Assembly (NCBI GenBank): GCA_016165875.1
Contig: JABBOT010000011.1
Location: forward strand, 14,339,808 to 14,403,807
Source: Acanthopleura granulata
Lineage: Eukaryota; Mollusca; Polyplacophora; Chitonida; Chitonidae
DNA: 64,000 bases
Direction: 5' to 3'
Shown: in pieces, positions 12,421 to 25,410 of the stretch
How positions within the stretch are numbered: the stretch's first letter is position 1
Layout of the letters: the number at the start of each line of letters is the position of its first letter
Notes under the pieces: generated by a model
What the model saw: the letters and a program-made list of their open reading frames with translations, nothing else
Databases searched by the model: none
Told to the model about the DNA's origin: nothing
Translations under genes and position numbers: made by a program

Positions 12421-14316
12421 ACTGCTTCTATTAGGTTACTGAACTAGCGTTCGTACTCCCATCGCACATGCCACCTGATTCAAAGCTGGAAGTTAGTGGC
12501 CAGTCTTATATTTTTAATAAGGTTCGCCGTTGTAGCGCCAACAGTCATACGATGGGTAAATAGGTCTATGAATACAGTCTCATATTACACCGAAAAGTAA
12601 GCCAGTGTTATATCAAACTCGAAACTGGTAAAGTCGTCGTAACAGGAAACCCTTGAGGTCTTTTTACTGGCAATATTCCAGGTAAGGTGTATCACCTGTA
12701 GTCTCTTCATAGCGCTGCCAAGAATAGTTCTGCCTTTCTAGTACTTAATATTCTTACCAAGAAATAGTTTGACCTGTATGTGACAGCTGTAAGTGTGTTG
12801 CAGTCTTTCCGCTACTGGCTCAGGGAATTCAACGGTTGACTACCGCTATTCGAAGACACGTCCGTTTCATTTTTCCGAACTGACGAGTTCTCCAAGTCCA
12901 TAGAGATTTGCATAAAACATACACACACACTTCACTGAATCGCCCATTAATTGATTTATCAAACCTTCATTGATCGCTATGGCTTAATGCTTAAGAAATT
13001 TGATACACATTTAGGATCCATGTCAGCTCGCCAACATGTGCCGTTTACGTCATACATATCTTAGATGCAACAAATATAAATATCGACATCTTTGTTGTTG
13101 TCTTCGTTTCCTGGTTGATCTAACTGAGAAAAACCCATACGCTGTTGTCGTTCTTGAGCAACCACGTTGTTGTTGTTTATATTGCTAAATATTGCCAGGA
13201 ACAGATACCTCCCAGTGTTGTTTGGACAATTCGATTAAAGACTTGTTAAAGATGTTAGGATAGGAATTATCGGAAAGAAATATCCAAAGCTATCCAAACA
13301 GCTAATTTATCAACGTAAACTGGCTGTTTACTTGTTATGGACCCTCGATAATTGCTCCAATTGCACCCTGGAGGTTTACAAACGTATGCTGGTTAATTGA
13401 TCAGACCCATATAGGATGCTTTGTCAATAGCAGCAGTTCCGTAGGGTAAAAAAAATTACCTGGTTCTGTTTCCTCTGTTATTGGTTCACGCCCAAATCTC
13501 GTGTTGTCCACATCGATCGACGAGACAGGATAATTTAATTCTCCACCACATGTAATATTGACCTTTGAATACGCCGTGGGTTCGGCAAGGTCATCCGCGA
13601 CTGTAATTCAAACAGAGTCCCAATTTTTAAACAAGGTCGGTATCCGAACGCCGCAGCTCTGCTGTTTAACATCCACTCTAAAGTCTTTCATCCCAGGCTT
13701 GTCGAATGTGGAGAATTCAAAGGTTTGATTTTTTTCTTTATATTGTCATGGCCAATCGATAATGTGTTTGACTTTATTTTGCTAATATAAATTAAATTCC
13801 CTTAATTTCGACTTTCTGCCGCTTTCGTGTCTTGAGATTAATTCCTTGTTTTCACGCACACTTCAGTGGGGCGTCGTCGTTCTATCGTATGTACTCACCG
13901 CGTCCAATACAGACAGGAACAGGTTCATTTGGATATATCACAGAATTACCCAAGGTCTTTGTTGTAGGGAAAATTCGAACTTGGGTAAGAAACGGAAGTA
14001 AAATCAGATAAATTGTGTTGTTTCCTTTATCGATGACTTATGTATACATGATTTAATGTTATATAACTTACAGGGCGCGTACATGCACTCATACTCAGCA
14101 ACTGAGGATTGGAAAATTAACTTCAAAATTCCTTGAATCAAACGCAATTTCTAGACCCACAAATCTCAAAACAACGAGTAAAATATTCTATACATAAGAC
14201 TTCATACTTAAGTTTGCTTGATATGACAGCTGTCAAATTGTTCAGTTTACTACGCTCACCGCCCACAGGATAAAGTTGGTGAGACGCCATGAAATCCTGG
14301 TGGTGACTTTAAACTC

Positions 14317-14350
14317 TGGTTTTATTTATTTATTTATTTATTTATTTACA
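14317..14350. repeat. (TTTA)n microsatellite
   Basis: A run of TTTA units followed by ACCTGATTATTGGTTTCACC. This may be the reverse-orientation tail of a degraded SINE, since other copies end in AAAT repeats. Confidence 0.7.
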
Positions 14351-14962
14351 TACTTATTTATTTACCTGATTATTGGTTTCACCAGTGCAGTGTAGGTTTT
14401 TCACCATTGCAGCGAGGTCTGCGCATTACACGTGACAAAATTTATCAGGAGCTTCCCGAAGCTTAGATATGGTTTACCGAGACCACCACGGCTTCCTCCA
14501 ACCATAAAACTGACAGCCATTTTCTGATAAAGTTTGACATTAGGCGACATTGATCAGATGACTAAAATAAATCATTTATCAAATTGTGCGGATGCGCCGT
14601 TGTTAATCATTCGTGCAATACATTCGAGGCGTGTGCTGCATGGATTCATGTCTAGTAAACTATTTCAATCTACCGCGTTCTTTCTTATATTTTTAGTTGA
14701 TGTTTGGATGTTCTTAACGTTATGCATATCTGGCTGCTTGACCCACTGTTTTAGTTGACATTCACTGATACGACGTTAAACACACACCAAATACATAAAT
14801 AAATTTCTAGCAGATACCTGTGCTGCAGATATTTCTTTATTCGAATTTATCGCCCATTCTGGTCATTTTTTTGCTACAGAAATATATCACAAGTATGCTT
14901 AATAAAACAAGTTCATTAATAAGGAATTAGTGTTTATGAATCTCCCACGAGAACCGGTGAAG

Positions 14963-15140
14963 GGCAGTCCCTGGCTCAAGCAGTTAAATCACTGGTTCGC
15001 TGACACGACTCGGACACTTGATCAATGAAATCTCGAGTTCGAATCCAGCTCTCGCTATTTAGGCAGCGGCTTTAAATCTGAATGTTTGCCCAGACTTGAC
15101 GACGGGTGGAGCTTTACTCTGAGCATCCCATTTTCCTCCA
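14963..15140 (+). mobile_element. second tRNA-derived SINE family, copy 1
   Basis: CCCTGGCTCAAGCAGTT (box-A-like) and GAGTTCGAATCC (box B, 15035-15046) are followed by GCTCTCGCTATTTAGGCAGCGG and a unique body. The same arrangement recurs at 30137-30235. The body differs from the main SINE, so this is a different or very diverged family. Confidence 0.55.
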
Positions 15141-16202
15141 TCAGACAGCCGTCATATAATAGAAAAAATCATTGGTGCGTTGCTAAGTACCTACTATTTT
15201 TCGTTTGTTCTTGAATGGCATACTCTTAGTAATTTTACATGCGACAACGGTCGTCTTTATGCCAGGAGTAAACCACTGACCGATCTTCCCAACGTGTGAC
15301 GAAAGGAAGTTGTCTCAAGTTGTCTCAAGCGACCTTCACTCAACACCGCAGAAGAGAACATTATCTACCAACAGTGACGAGTCCTCGGAGAACAAATGTC
15401 GAAGCTAGCAATTGAAAAGAAGCACCCCAACCACGACCCGATCTCAAATTACATCCAATTAGTCATTCGATTAAGTAAATACCTGAATCAGATACTAGCA
15501 TAACACATTTTCCTATTCAGTTCACTTGATAGAATTTAGATTCCCAAATCTGTGTTGGGTTACGTGCACATAGGTTACCAAATGTCGGGAAAATTCAATA
15601 CTTATACCACCCCCTCTATTCATTTATACCTCCGGCGGAGTGAAATATATAAGCAATTGGCGATAGAAAGTCAAGGAACCGTGTTAATAATATCACGGAA
15701 ATCGTGATCCGACGGGCTAACCTTGAATTATGGCTACACAAGACATGTTTACATACAATGATGCTGATGAATTGCCTTTTATTTGTCAGCTATTGAAATA
15801 TTTATGTTTCTAATTGGCCGCGCAGCATCTGGATGTTTGCGCCCAGTTGACAACCTCCCTCGAGGTAAACAGGGTAACTTCCGCTTTCGTGCTCCCTGTG
15901 TTAAGCTGACTGGTGTTAATGACTCTCTAAGCCTCTGAAGAGGCCCGGTTGGGAAGTTTAATCCCCTAGTATAGGGTAGAATATTTTCATCCGTTTGATA
16001 TCAGGAGCTAGATGCGTCCTGTCAGATACCCGAAAAGGTAATGTTGGTTATTGAAAAAGAAGACAGCATATTGTGTACATGCTTAATTAGTCGACTAAAT
16101 GCTAATTAAAACAAAGGTTTTGACAAAATTTCATTCATTAATTTATTCCATTTAATTACATTTAACGTTTCAAATGTAATATATTTTAAAAATAAAGCAT
16201 GT

Positions 16203-16495
16203 CACGATCGTTCCAGCATTATACACTTGAGAATATTTGGTGATTTATTTTCTTGATTATCGGAAAAGCACGAGTGTAACTGAGAGCATGTGAATTCGGT
16301 TTTGTTTGGGTTATTTAGTTTTATACATAACACAAAAGTCAAGTTTGGCACCACATATAAACTTTGCGCGTCATCTTCCGTTAGTTTATATGTGACTAAT
16401 ACCAATAAAGCTTGGTGCATCTTGAAATTTGTTAGTTTGCGTGAGTTGAAAACAATAAACAATCAACATTATTTCATTTTAGTGTCACGATCGTG
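16203..16495. mobile_element. possible decayed foldback (MITE-like) element
   Basis: The ends carry inverted CACGATCGT/ACGATCGTG, and the centre carries perfect 12-bp inverted arms CACATATAAACT and AGTTTATATGTG. Between these the two halves show weaker inverted similarity. Together this suggests a nonautonomous inverted-repeat element. No target-site duplication was identified. Confidence 0.4.
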
Positions 16496-16582
16496 TAACA
16501 CATTAGCAGACCCTATCCAAACCAGACATATTCACGACGCTGACGGATATAAACCAACATCATGTCGAAGACACCAGATGGC

Positions 16583-16650
16583 CCTCCGTGACCGAGGTGG
16601 TTAGCGCGATGACTCGGAAAACGCTCACCGACACAGCCGTTTATCGTTTT
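16583..16650 (+). mobile_element. SINE tRNA-head fragment
   Basis: CCTCCGTGACCGAGGTGGTT followed by AGCGCGATGACTC resembles the first 40 nt of the main SINE (GCCTCCATGGTCCAGGCGGTT in the copy at 59834). The body does not follow, so the copy is truncated or fused to unrelated sequence. Confidence 0.5.
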
Positions 16651-18424
16651 AGGAGTCACTCACCGACTGAAGAGCCGCTCACCCACTCAGGAGCAGCTCA
16701 CCGTTACATGGAGAACCTGACGAAAGGTGATACCGTTTACTCCAGGAATTCCGGATTCCTCAACAGACAAACTTGATCGCAAACGTATCAGTGAAAAGTT
16801 CTGCAGAAACACATATGAAATAACTAGACGAACATATTAATACATAGACAAATAACAGAAAAATAAATGTATAACAAATCACCACCCGATGTTGCTCGAT
16901 GATAACTAATCCGACAGTTTTTGCTTATTGTGAATATCACCCAGATTACCTTTGATAAGAGCAAAGGGTATTGTACATCTCATGTTACAGTTGTTGTCGG
17001 ATTTGTTCATTGTAGTTAGGCGCTGTATACCCAGAAAGTTTCACTTACACGGTGATGCTTGTAAACATTTTACGCGTTGTAAGCATGGAAAGCAAGAAAA
17101 ATGATTCATCTAAAGGAGGAGGTATGATAAGGCAAGAAATCTGCCCCTTGCGGGTACGATAAATTGACCATGAAAAAACTTTCTTACATTTCTTTTTCCT
17201 TTAATTTCGACGCATATAATATATGAGTGTGTATGATTTTGCAAAACTGTATAAATTTGTTATTAGCGAAAATGTTATAGTCAACTGAAAATGCCCCGTT
17301 ACTCAAGTTTGGTCAAATGCGTGCAGTTTTGAACGTATTAGAGCTCTAATTTTGATGAGTGGACCCCCTGAACAAAACTCGCACAGAACTTGTATTTCAA
17401 TGAGTTTGATATCCTTTTGGGACATCACTTCCTTCATGGTTAAAACAATAAATTTGTCTGTTGATCTGCAAGACCTGTCTTGTGAGTACCGAATAAATGT
17501 CGTTGTAATTATCTGCTGAGTTTTGTGTAATGGTTAACAAATCAAGGTCGAGACCAGGGGATTTGGGGTTCAAGCATGTGAGGTCATTTTCATGAAAATG
17601 CGTTTTTGTTTTAAATACACAAATTTGTCATAAAATAACACAATTACACATTTTAAAAAGTAAACAATTGATGAAAATACCCACTGATCTTATATATACT
17701 ACATGTTTCATCCATAGGTAGTTTGATTCAGCTCACGTTGAAGTGGGCAATGTGTGGCCGCCATTATGACTGGATTTGTTGCGAAGCTAGTTTATGCCAG
17801 CGTTTGAAACAATTTGATAGTTTCTGCTATCTAAAATAGTTGTGTACAGTGGTGCGTGTTAAATGTGTCTCGTGTGGCAAGCAGAAGAAAAAGGCCAAGT
17901 GAGATGTATTATATTGACATCCTGTAATATTGGTCCGTCATGCATCAACGATTCTGCTTTTAAAGAAACATTAAGGTAGAAAATTAAAGCTGTAAACACA
18001 GAGAGAGGGACGACAAACCTTGTATCAGATTAAACGGTGTTCACAGAAAGGTAAAAAGAAGATGAAAAATATTAAATTTTGAAATCCAAAGAAGTTTATA
18101 TGTGGCCTTCTGTTCGGATAACTCGAATGCCAAGGACCCAGTTTGCGGTTTGCGGTTAACTGAAGACTGACCGTCGTCACAGACAAATTAAATGATTTCT
18201 GTTTGCAGTGCTAACCATGGGCACTTTCAGCGCCTGATCATACCTCCTCCTTTGCACACAACTTTGCCTTTTTGTTAAGGCTTATGCTTCGTCCTTTTAC
18301 AAACGAGATCTTACGAGTATTGGTCATACAACTCATGAGGTTTCTGATAAACATGCTAACTTTGAATTACCTTATTCTGTTTTATTTTGAATTAAAATGA
18401 GTTATTTTCAGCTGCAGCGCTTAA

Positions 18425-19100
18425 GATAAAATTCCTCTTTTTCTCCGGACTTTACAATCTTGTTTTCATTCGATTTTATATATGTATGTCTCAATTCCTG
18501 CTTGAAGGATACAATTTGAAAACCAGCCAATTGCTTTGGAATCTTGTTGTTTGAAATTTAGCAACTATTTTTTTCTCGGTTCAGCTTTACAACATAGTTT
18601 TTCATCGCTATTCATGTAAATATTACAATATTTGCATATAAGGAAACACAATAAATTTCAAAACAGCAAAGTATCTTCGCATCATTTGTATACTATCCTA
18701 AACAAAACTCTTATCTTCCATGGACTTTGCAATCTCTTTTTCTCATAATGGTTACACATTCCAGTCCTTTGACCATGCATATAATTAAAGGGAATTGTAA
18801 AAACAACACATTACCTTGATGTTTTCAAGTTATACTGATTTCTTCACCAGACACAAGAGCCTGATTTTAATTTCTTTCTTACATGTCCCACTGAATGGAA
18901 TAGATTTAGGCGTCGGAACAGATATTTGTATATCTGTCCGGTACCATAAAATACGCTCCCTGTCACTACTCACAAAAAGGAGACAGACAAATGTGAAAAA
19001 GTGCAAATTACTCTTATTTCATTTCTTTATTCTGAATTGAATTTATTCTATCTCCGGATTTTACAACATCTTTTTCATTCAATTTATACATATCACAGTT
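18425..19100. repeat. degenerate tandem array, unit about 140 bp
   Basis: Related blocks recur near 18440, 18580, 18718 and 19048: a TCCGGACTTTACAATCTTG-like core followed by TTTTTCATTC.ATTTATACAT and often CAATTCCTG. Spacing of the first three is about 136-139 bp. The array ends about 0.8 kb before the Arx start codon. Confidence 0.5.
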
Positions 19101-19194
19101 CCTGGTAGCGCATCGTTGTCATTTTTCTAGCTTCCTCCAGCTCAATATGATGAAACTCTCCGATGCAGGATCTTCCACAGTACAAAAAGTTGAA

Positions 19195-19300
19195 TATTTG
19201 TCGCCCTGGGCGCAGGAAGTATCACGTGGTGAAGTAATTTATCGGCCGTGATTGGTCAATATTAAGACGCGTTGTCGTCTAGGGAGACATCCTTTCCAGG
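19195..19300 (+). promoter_or_regulatory. candidate promoter-proximal region of Arx
   Basis: Contains an E-box CACGTG (19223-19228) and an inverted CCAAT box (ATTGG, 19251-19255), about 670 bp upstream of the start codon, in a locally GC-richer stretch. No clear TATA box. The transcription start cannot be placed from sequence alone, and a 5' UTR intron is possible. Confidence 0.25.
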
Positions 19301-19923
19301 AGATAGTTGACAAAGGATATGAATAAATAGGCTGCTGAATTGTATGTACATGTCGCCGTGATGATCTCTGTAAATAAGCAAGTTTGGCCACCGACTCGTG
19401 GTAGGGGTCCTCCGTCAATGATCGCTGGTACAGCCCTCTGTCTTTCTGTCTCTCTGTCTTTTCCGACCCATCGGCCGATTAACTGCGGCTTCCACCCTGC
19501 GGTTAACTTTTCATAGGGACTCAGGGTCTCGGTGGTTTTTTCTTACTTCTTACTTAGACATGTATATTTATGACAGCAAACAAAAGATTGCGAAACCTCG
19601 GAGAAAGAGCCTGCTCATGGAGTAGCCGAAAAAAACTCTGCATACATAACCATTATATCGGCGTTTGAGCATGTACATTATGGAACTCAGTCAAGCTATG
19701 TGTAAGCAAGGATGTGTTGTTGTTGTGGACCAGTGCAGATATTTTCTCTAGCTTATAAACACTGAACGCTGCTGTCGTTATATGCCGTATTCCAAACAGT
19801 GAAAAGGGACAGTACTGATCATTTTTTTTAATCATTATCGGACAGTTACTTATTTTACCACCATTGTCACAATAAGAGTGATCTAGTTCAGCATTTGTAA
19901 TAGTCAACTTAGTAGAGGAAGAC

Positions 19924-20101
19924 ATGGATTTGTCAGTGAAGAAGAAATCCAGTTTCGACATAGACAGCATCATGATGGCAGATTCACCAGCGAGGAGACC
20001 AAGCAGCCTCCACCCTATCCGCCCGGTACCCAGCGCGGACCCGAACGAGAACCAGTCCCCTGGTCAACAAACACCACCGGCGGGAGCGTCCCACCTCCAG
20101 A
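19924..20101 (+). CDS. Arx: Arx exon 1 (start codon, eh1/octapeptide-like motif)
   Basis: Encodes residues 1-59 plus the first base of codon 60. The ATG sits in GAAGACATGG, a good initiation context, and an in-frame TGA lies upstream at 19879 with no other ATG between. Residues 9-17 (SSFDIDSIM) form an FxIxxI(L/M) eh1-type motif, as in the octapeptide of Arx proteins, which recruits Groucho/TLE co-repressors. A basic KKK precedes it and a Pro/Ser-rich tail follows. The exon ends CAGA before a perfect GTAAGTA donor, leaving phase 1. The acceptor at 45996 supplies the two matching bases (AAT, Asn60). The assignment to Arx rests on the motif, the phase match and the absence of another start in the first 24 residues of exon 2; a transcript would settle it. 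Confidence 0.8.
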
Positions 20102-20844
20102 GTAAGTATAACAATATATATATATTTAAAGATTGTTTAAGGATATATATAAATTTCATATACAGTTTCGATTCTGCAATAGGACAGACGTAGGGCAAAA
20201 AAACACCGAATTCTGAAATCGAAATGTTTACTTTGATGGTGCTTAATTTTTCTCCCCGGACTTGGTTCACCTCCATAAAAACTCTCATGGCTGGCATGTG
20301 TGTGGAAACTGGAACAACATCACACGCCAGTGCATAAAAAAATGGAGATGGCTCGATAGTAGGAATACCAGGAACATCTGATACAAAGGTCCAATGTTGG
20401 TAGACGTGTACTGTTATAATTTACATTGTAAAAGTCCAAAATATACAAATTATATCTGACTAATGACGTGGGGAAAATATAGACTCAGATAGTTGAAAGT
20501 CATTCGATACAATAATTTAAATTTAATCTTTTCCCGATTATTTCTTTCCAAACTTTGGTCCATTAAAAGACAAGAGTACCAAGTAAAACAAATGTATAGT
20601 TTGTAACGTTTGAAACTCTAAGACCATGCACGCAGGACTATAGAAATGCAGTCTTATTTGAATATATTATTTTGGTGTCTAGAAAAAATATATCTATAGA
20701 ATAATATAAGGTATTATGATGCTAACAAAACTGCAACCAGTGGCATAAGCTGTAACCTTGCCACCTACATCACCAGACAGTTTCAACCAAATAGAAAACA
20801 CTGCTCACAATCGTGGAGGCTGTGTTAGTCAAATGCGCTCCAAA

Positions 20845-21060
20845 AACCATACATGGTATACATACTCTACACAAGATATGGACCATTATGCTATACAAAT
20901 AGTATATGCCATACAATTCACAAAACGCCATGCATGCCATATATGCTATGCAAGTCTGATATGGGTTGGACGAGCCATATGCCCTATACAATCAAAATAT
21001 ATGCTCTACAAGTAGGGTATACCATTCAAGGCATGCGCCATATACAAGACATAAGTTAGG
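20845..21060. repeat. irregular low-complexity repeat with TATGC/CATATAC words
   Basis: GCCATATACAA-like and TATGCTATACAA-like words recur at irregular short intervals, giving many small palindromes. Similar words continue near 21500-21560, beyond the family B copy. It looks like a decayed short-unit satellite; the short frames in it are not genes. Confidence 0.5.
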
Positions 21061-21158
21061 ATATATACATGTACAGTTAAAGTCATATTTGCTATTTACA
21101 AGACAAATTCATATAAGTAAGCTTAATAAATCTTATACACTATAAAAGACACAGACAT

Positions 21159-21366
21159 TGTAAAATGACCAACTCCCAACACGTTTAATGGGTGATTAAA
21201 CTTCAAACAAGCGTGTTTAATATATACATATGTATTCAGGTATTAAACATAAGTGTCTAAAACATGTACATAGGCTTATAGTGTAATGACATAATCTCAT
21301 TAGTGTTTAATATCTGATGCATGAAACTGTTTATTAGTTAAACATCGAAATTCATAGTGTACATCA
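21159..21366 (+). repeat. dispersed repeat family B, copy 1
   Basis: Matches the reverse complement of 62741-62955 along its length: TGTAAAATGAC, TGGGTGATTAAA, GTGTTTAATA, TATTAAACATAAGTGTCTAA, GTGTTTAATATCT, ATGCATGAAA and TAAACATCGAAA appear in the same order. It contains internal inverted ATTAAACAC/GTGTTTAAT words. No protein; family unknown. Confidence 0.8.
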
Positions 21367-22990
21367 TTCAAGTCTAATACGGCAAAGAAGACGTGCACGA
21401 TACGTTATAAAAGCTGTATATAAGCGAAATACGCAACGCAGTTCTCTTTACGCTTGACCGATTACGATGGACAAGTCATTTCAGTTGACAAAAATTATAT
21501 GAAGATACTAGATAAGTTATTTAAGCTACGCAATTAGTGTACGCTATGCAAGTATATACCATAAGAGATTTTACCGGGCATTTTTTTTTTACTAAAGTTA
21601 ATACTACAGTATCTGAACCTGTTTCAAAACCATAGCTGAATCAGCTGTCATTGTTTCTGAAATGTGGTAACACAACACTTCGAGTAATTCTTGACCAGTG
21701 ACGATAACATTACTGTAGCTGGGTTTACCAAATTCTGAATGTTGTCATGAGGCCAGAGGGTGTGCGAGTTGAACAGTTGGAATAATATCTCAAAAGACAG
21801 ACTGACAAGAGGCCAGATTTCACCGGTTACGGCTGACCACTTGCCAACTGTCGCACGTCGTCATAACTCTCACGTTACTCTCTGTTCTTTAATATTTTTC
21901 CCTGCGTGAACTAGGACTAAGCATCTCGCAGGCCTGGTATGTTTGCATTGTTTTCACTTAACTGTGTATTGTTACCCATAAGTGTGATGTAAGTTCATGC
22001 TTTTAAGCATTTATACCAACGGTTGGATACAAAACCCCGAGTGAGGAAAATAGACCACAGGCAATGTGTTTACCAGTTACTTGGGATCATTTGCCAGTTA
22101 TCAATCTGTAGTCGTCGCTCTGATGTTATTGCCTATGCTACAGTCTTTTATATTAAAGCAGAGAACACAAACACAAGGGTATGGAAATGAAGGTATTTCT
22201 GACACGACCAAATCTTCTGAGGCAATAAACCAGGCATTATCGTAAAGTGTTGAACTTTGGCTGAAATCCAAATCGGTCTCTGTAGACAGTTGTCCGCCAT
22301 TATATATAGTTGTTCTCAGCGAATCTTAGAAATGCTGTGACGTCACATAGCTCCCTTACAGTAATTAGAAAAGATCATCACTCAGTCCTTTTGATAGGCC
22401 TGTGCCATTTTGGTTAAAATATCATATATTAGGACATGCTAATAAAAGGCCCTTCCTCGGCCTAATTTATTAATATTAGGTCTACTACATTCTCCCAAAC
22501 ATATGAAAGATTAAAGAAGCTTAATTAAAAATACACGTCGGTAGCATAACATCTGAAACAAATTTCATTAGGCCGAATTCACACGGCGAGTTATGTCGTA
22601 TCAACTCATGGAAATCGACTAGTTTTATTTTCGTTCCCGTAAAATTGATTACAAGAAATTGGGAAAGTTTCGTTTGCACAAAAAAATAGATACATTTTGC
22701 ACGACACATTTACCGTGAATATTTTCCACGTATAGTGAAAGATGTAGCCGTTTCGCATTCAATGTTATCATTTTCAATAAAGTCGTTTTAGACAGACAAA
22801 ATCGGGAGAAACACAACCAGAAACTTCTTTCAATATAGAACAAGACAAGGTTTAAATTTTTAAATTTGTGGACTGTCAGTAATTTTTGTTGCTGTTTATT
22901 TTCAGAAAGGCCCCCACCCTACTCCTTAACTCATAAATTTACGCAAAACAAAAGTGCTCTTATACATGTCACAGTGCTGTAATCAGCAAT

Positions 22991-23145
22991 ACCCCACCAC
23001 ACCCAAAACCACGCCACGCCTACACCACACCAGCCCAACCCACCCTGCCATAAACCCCACACCATCCCAACACACCCCACTCCAACCCCACACCACCCCC
23101 AACCCACCCGAAACCGACCCCACACCACCTCAACCCTCAACCTTC
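22991..23145. repeat. C/A-rich low-complexity tract
   Basis: About 155 bp almost free of G on the + strand, made of CCCCA, CCACACC and CCAACC words. The minus strand is therefore G-rich with many GGGG/GGG runs that could form G-quadruplexes. It is open in some frames because of composition, not coding. Confidence 0.8.
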
Positions 23146-25410
23146 CATACATACATACCCATCTCAGATTTTTCTACAAACGAAATAATGCTAAAAATGT
23201 CCATTTCGGTCAGACAAATTAGATTTAAACAACGTGATCCCTAAAACTGAGGCGTTATTGTGCCTTTCTGGTTTGGAGAAAATCCACAATCTTGTCAGTG
23301 ACGATAATAAAAAGATTAAGAAATTGAGACTAATCTTTAGCAAGGCAACGGAAACCACCGAACGTGCCACTAGGGGGATGGTTTTACATGTGTGAGCCGA
23401 GAATTACAGTTGTATCACAACTACTCAAGGTCTCACCTAATTGTTCAATTTATTCCCGTCTTTTCTAAAATAATTACAAAATTTCCTTAGAAGCACATAC
23501 TCGTCAGATGACCTCTCGTCAACAGTTCTACGGATACATAAAGGCCAGAGGTAAAATATTGTTGGCTTGTTTCTTTTTCACCTTTTTTTTCACCTAAGGG
23601 CAAATGTCTATTACCAAGCACGTCGCTGTGACGTGTCCAAAAGCGAACCACAGGTCGGTGAAATACTTGCGACGTGATTCAGACGACTAGCAATTGCTTT
23701 GCCAAGAACATAGAAAGCCCCAACCAGCCGACCCCATTCACAGGGTTTACAAGCTATAACCAGCTTTAGGTTGACCTAACCCGTGACATTTGGCCACCGC
23801 AGATTTCTCTCTCCCCCTAATTTTTGTTGACCTAGCAATCAGATCTAATGAATAGTAAAAAGTCATTTTTGTCTCGTTTTTGTGTGTGTATGTGTGTGTT
23901 TTTTTGTTTTGTTTTGTTTTTTTATTTTTTATTTTCTATTTTTGCCCTCTAGTGAAATACGTTATACGCTTGCAAACATCTTCTGGTGATTTACTGTCTC
24001 GTTTATAGAAACATGAAAATGTTTTCGGTAGTTTTACACATGGCTCTCAGCATAACGGAACAGCACAAATATTGGAAAGCATTATTTATAAATATAGGGT
24101 GCCAAATAGTAAAGCCTAAACCACCACAGAAATGTTCCATTAAATCCGTTTTTTGATGGCGGTATGCCTTTCCGTTGGTGTAACGGATTAATCCATTCAT
24201 AGTAACGAATGAATCCGCCGGTGATAACGTAATCAGGAAGGAATCCTCCAATTTGTCATCTCTCAAATAACAAAAAGTTTTTGAGAGTAGGTCGAAGTTT
24301 CACCTGTATTAAGCTGTTTTGTTCAAAAGTGAATAATGATTTTAAAACGCTGCCACTTTCAGCCAAATTATACCATGACAAAGTCAGAAGGTCAGTAATC
24401 ATGAAGTAAGAAGCAAAATCTCATACAGCCATTACACCAGCCATGACGTCACTGGTGGACGTTCGCTGTGAACGTTGGTGTCACCTTGTGACCACCAACA
24501 TGTTCTAACTACGCGTTTCTTTTTAGAAGATTATGGTATGTGTGTGCACGTTGCGATTATAAACCCTAAATACATGTATTATACAAGTATATGATGGAAA
24601 AGACAAGAGCGCTGAGAACAAAGCGATGACATCTAAGTAGAGTTACTTTATGACCAAACTAACTTATACATATATAATTAATATAAACACATGGACATGT
24701 AACTACACAGCAGACTGATGAACATTCAAAAATTTTCAAAGATATTAACGAAGTATTGCTGGAGCGACGTAAAAATATCGTAGCTTATAATCAATTTTTA
24801 TATATCACTTTTTCGGCTATTTACAGGCCTTCATGTCTGTCTCACTCATTGGTTCGTTTAGCTGTGTTATTTTGCCATCGGTTCTTTTTTCAGATTCTGT
24901 TGCACCGCCATTAGTAATGACGAAATGAAATTCGTAAAATAATTTGTTTTTCCCAAAAATAAACGACTCTCTGATAGTGACAAATTATAACCCTCACGGT
25001 GCCTACTAATTGTTACAATTTGCAACTCTCAAAATTCGTTTATTATAATAATCAGTACATTTTGCGTTTTTACGACAAACCGCGTGTAGCCACAGGACCT
25101 CTTAACTACTATAGTTAAATTACAGCTGAATCGAACACCTTGCAAAAGCTGTATTTGAACCAGAGATTCTCTGGAACCTAGCATTTGATAGCAATGAAGT
25201 TCTGTGTGGTACTTTTTTATTTTGTTGTGAACTCGCATGATTGGCATTTTCGCTCACCCTGGTATAAAGTGTCCTTCACAGTTGTTGTTCAAATTTGATG
25301 TTTTCTGTTTATCATTTCATTTCTTACAAATAAGAATGTGCCAGAGCATAATTGAATGTTTGTTTGTGCAAAATCGCGGACTGAATATTTGTTATGAAGG
25401 TATGGTATGT

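Larger units (their letters stand above)
4681..19923. other. intergenic region between the two homeobox genes
   Basis: About 15 kb without a supported coding exon. The open frames here are short, lack family signatures and often overlap SINEs. It holds SINE copies, tRNA-like fragments, dispersed repeats, a foldback element, a (TTTA)n run at 14317-14350 and a decayed tandem array near 18.4-19.1 kb, listed separately. A family C copy is near 8085-8165 and a + strand SINE tail fragment near 14770-14808. The last 700 bp probably include the Arx promoter and 5' UTR. Confidence 0.6.

Noticed and set aside
22954..23244. 96-codon Pro/Thr-rich frame
   Set aside because: Low-complexity translation of the C/A-rich tract; no stop codons because of composition.
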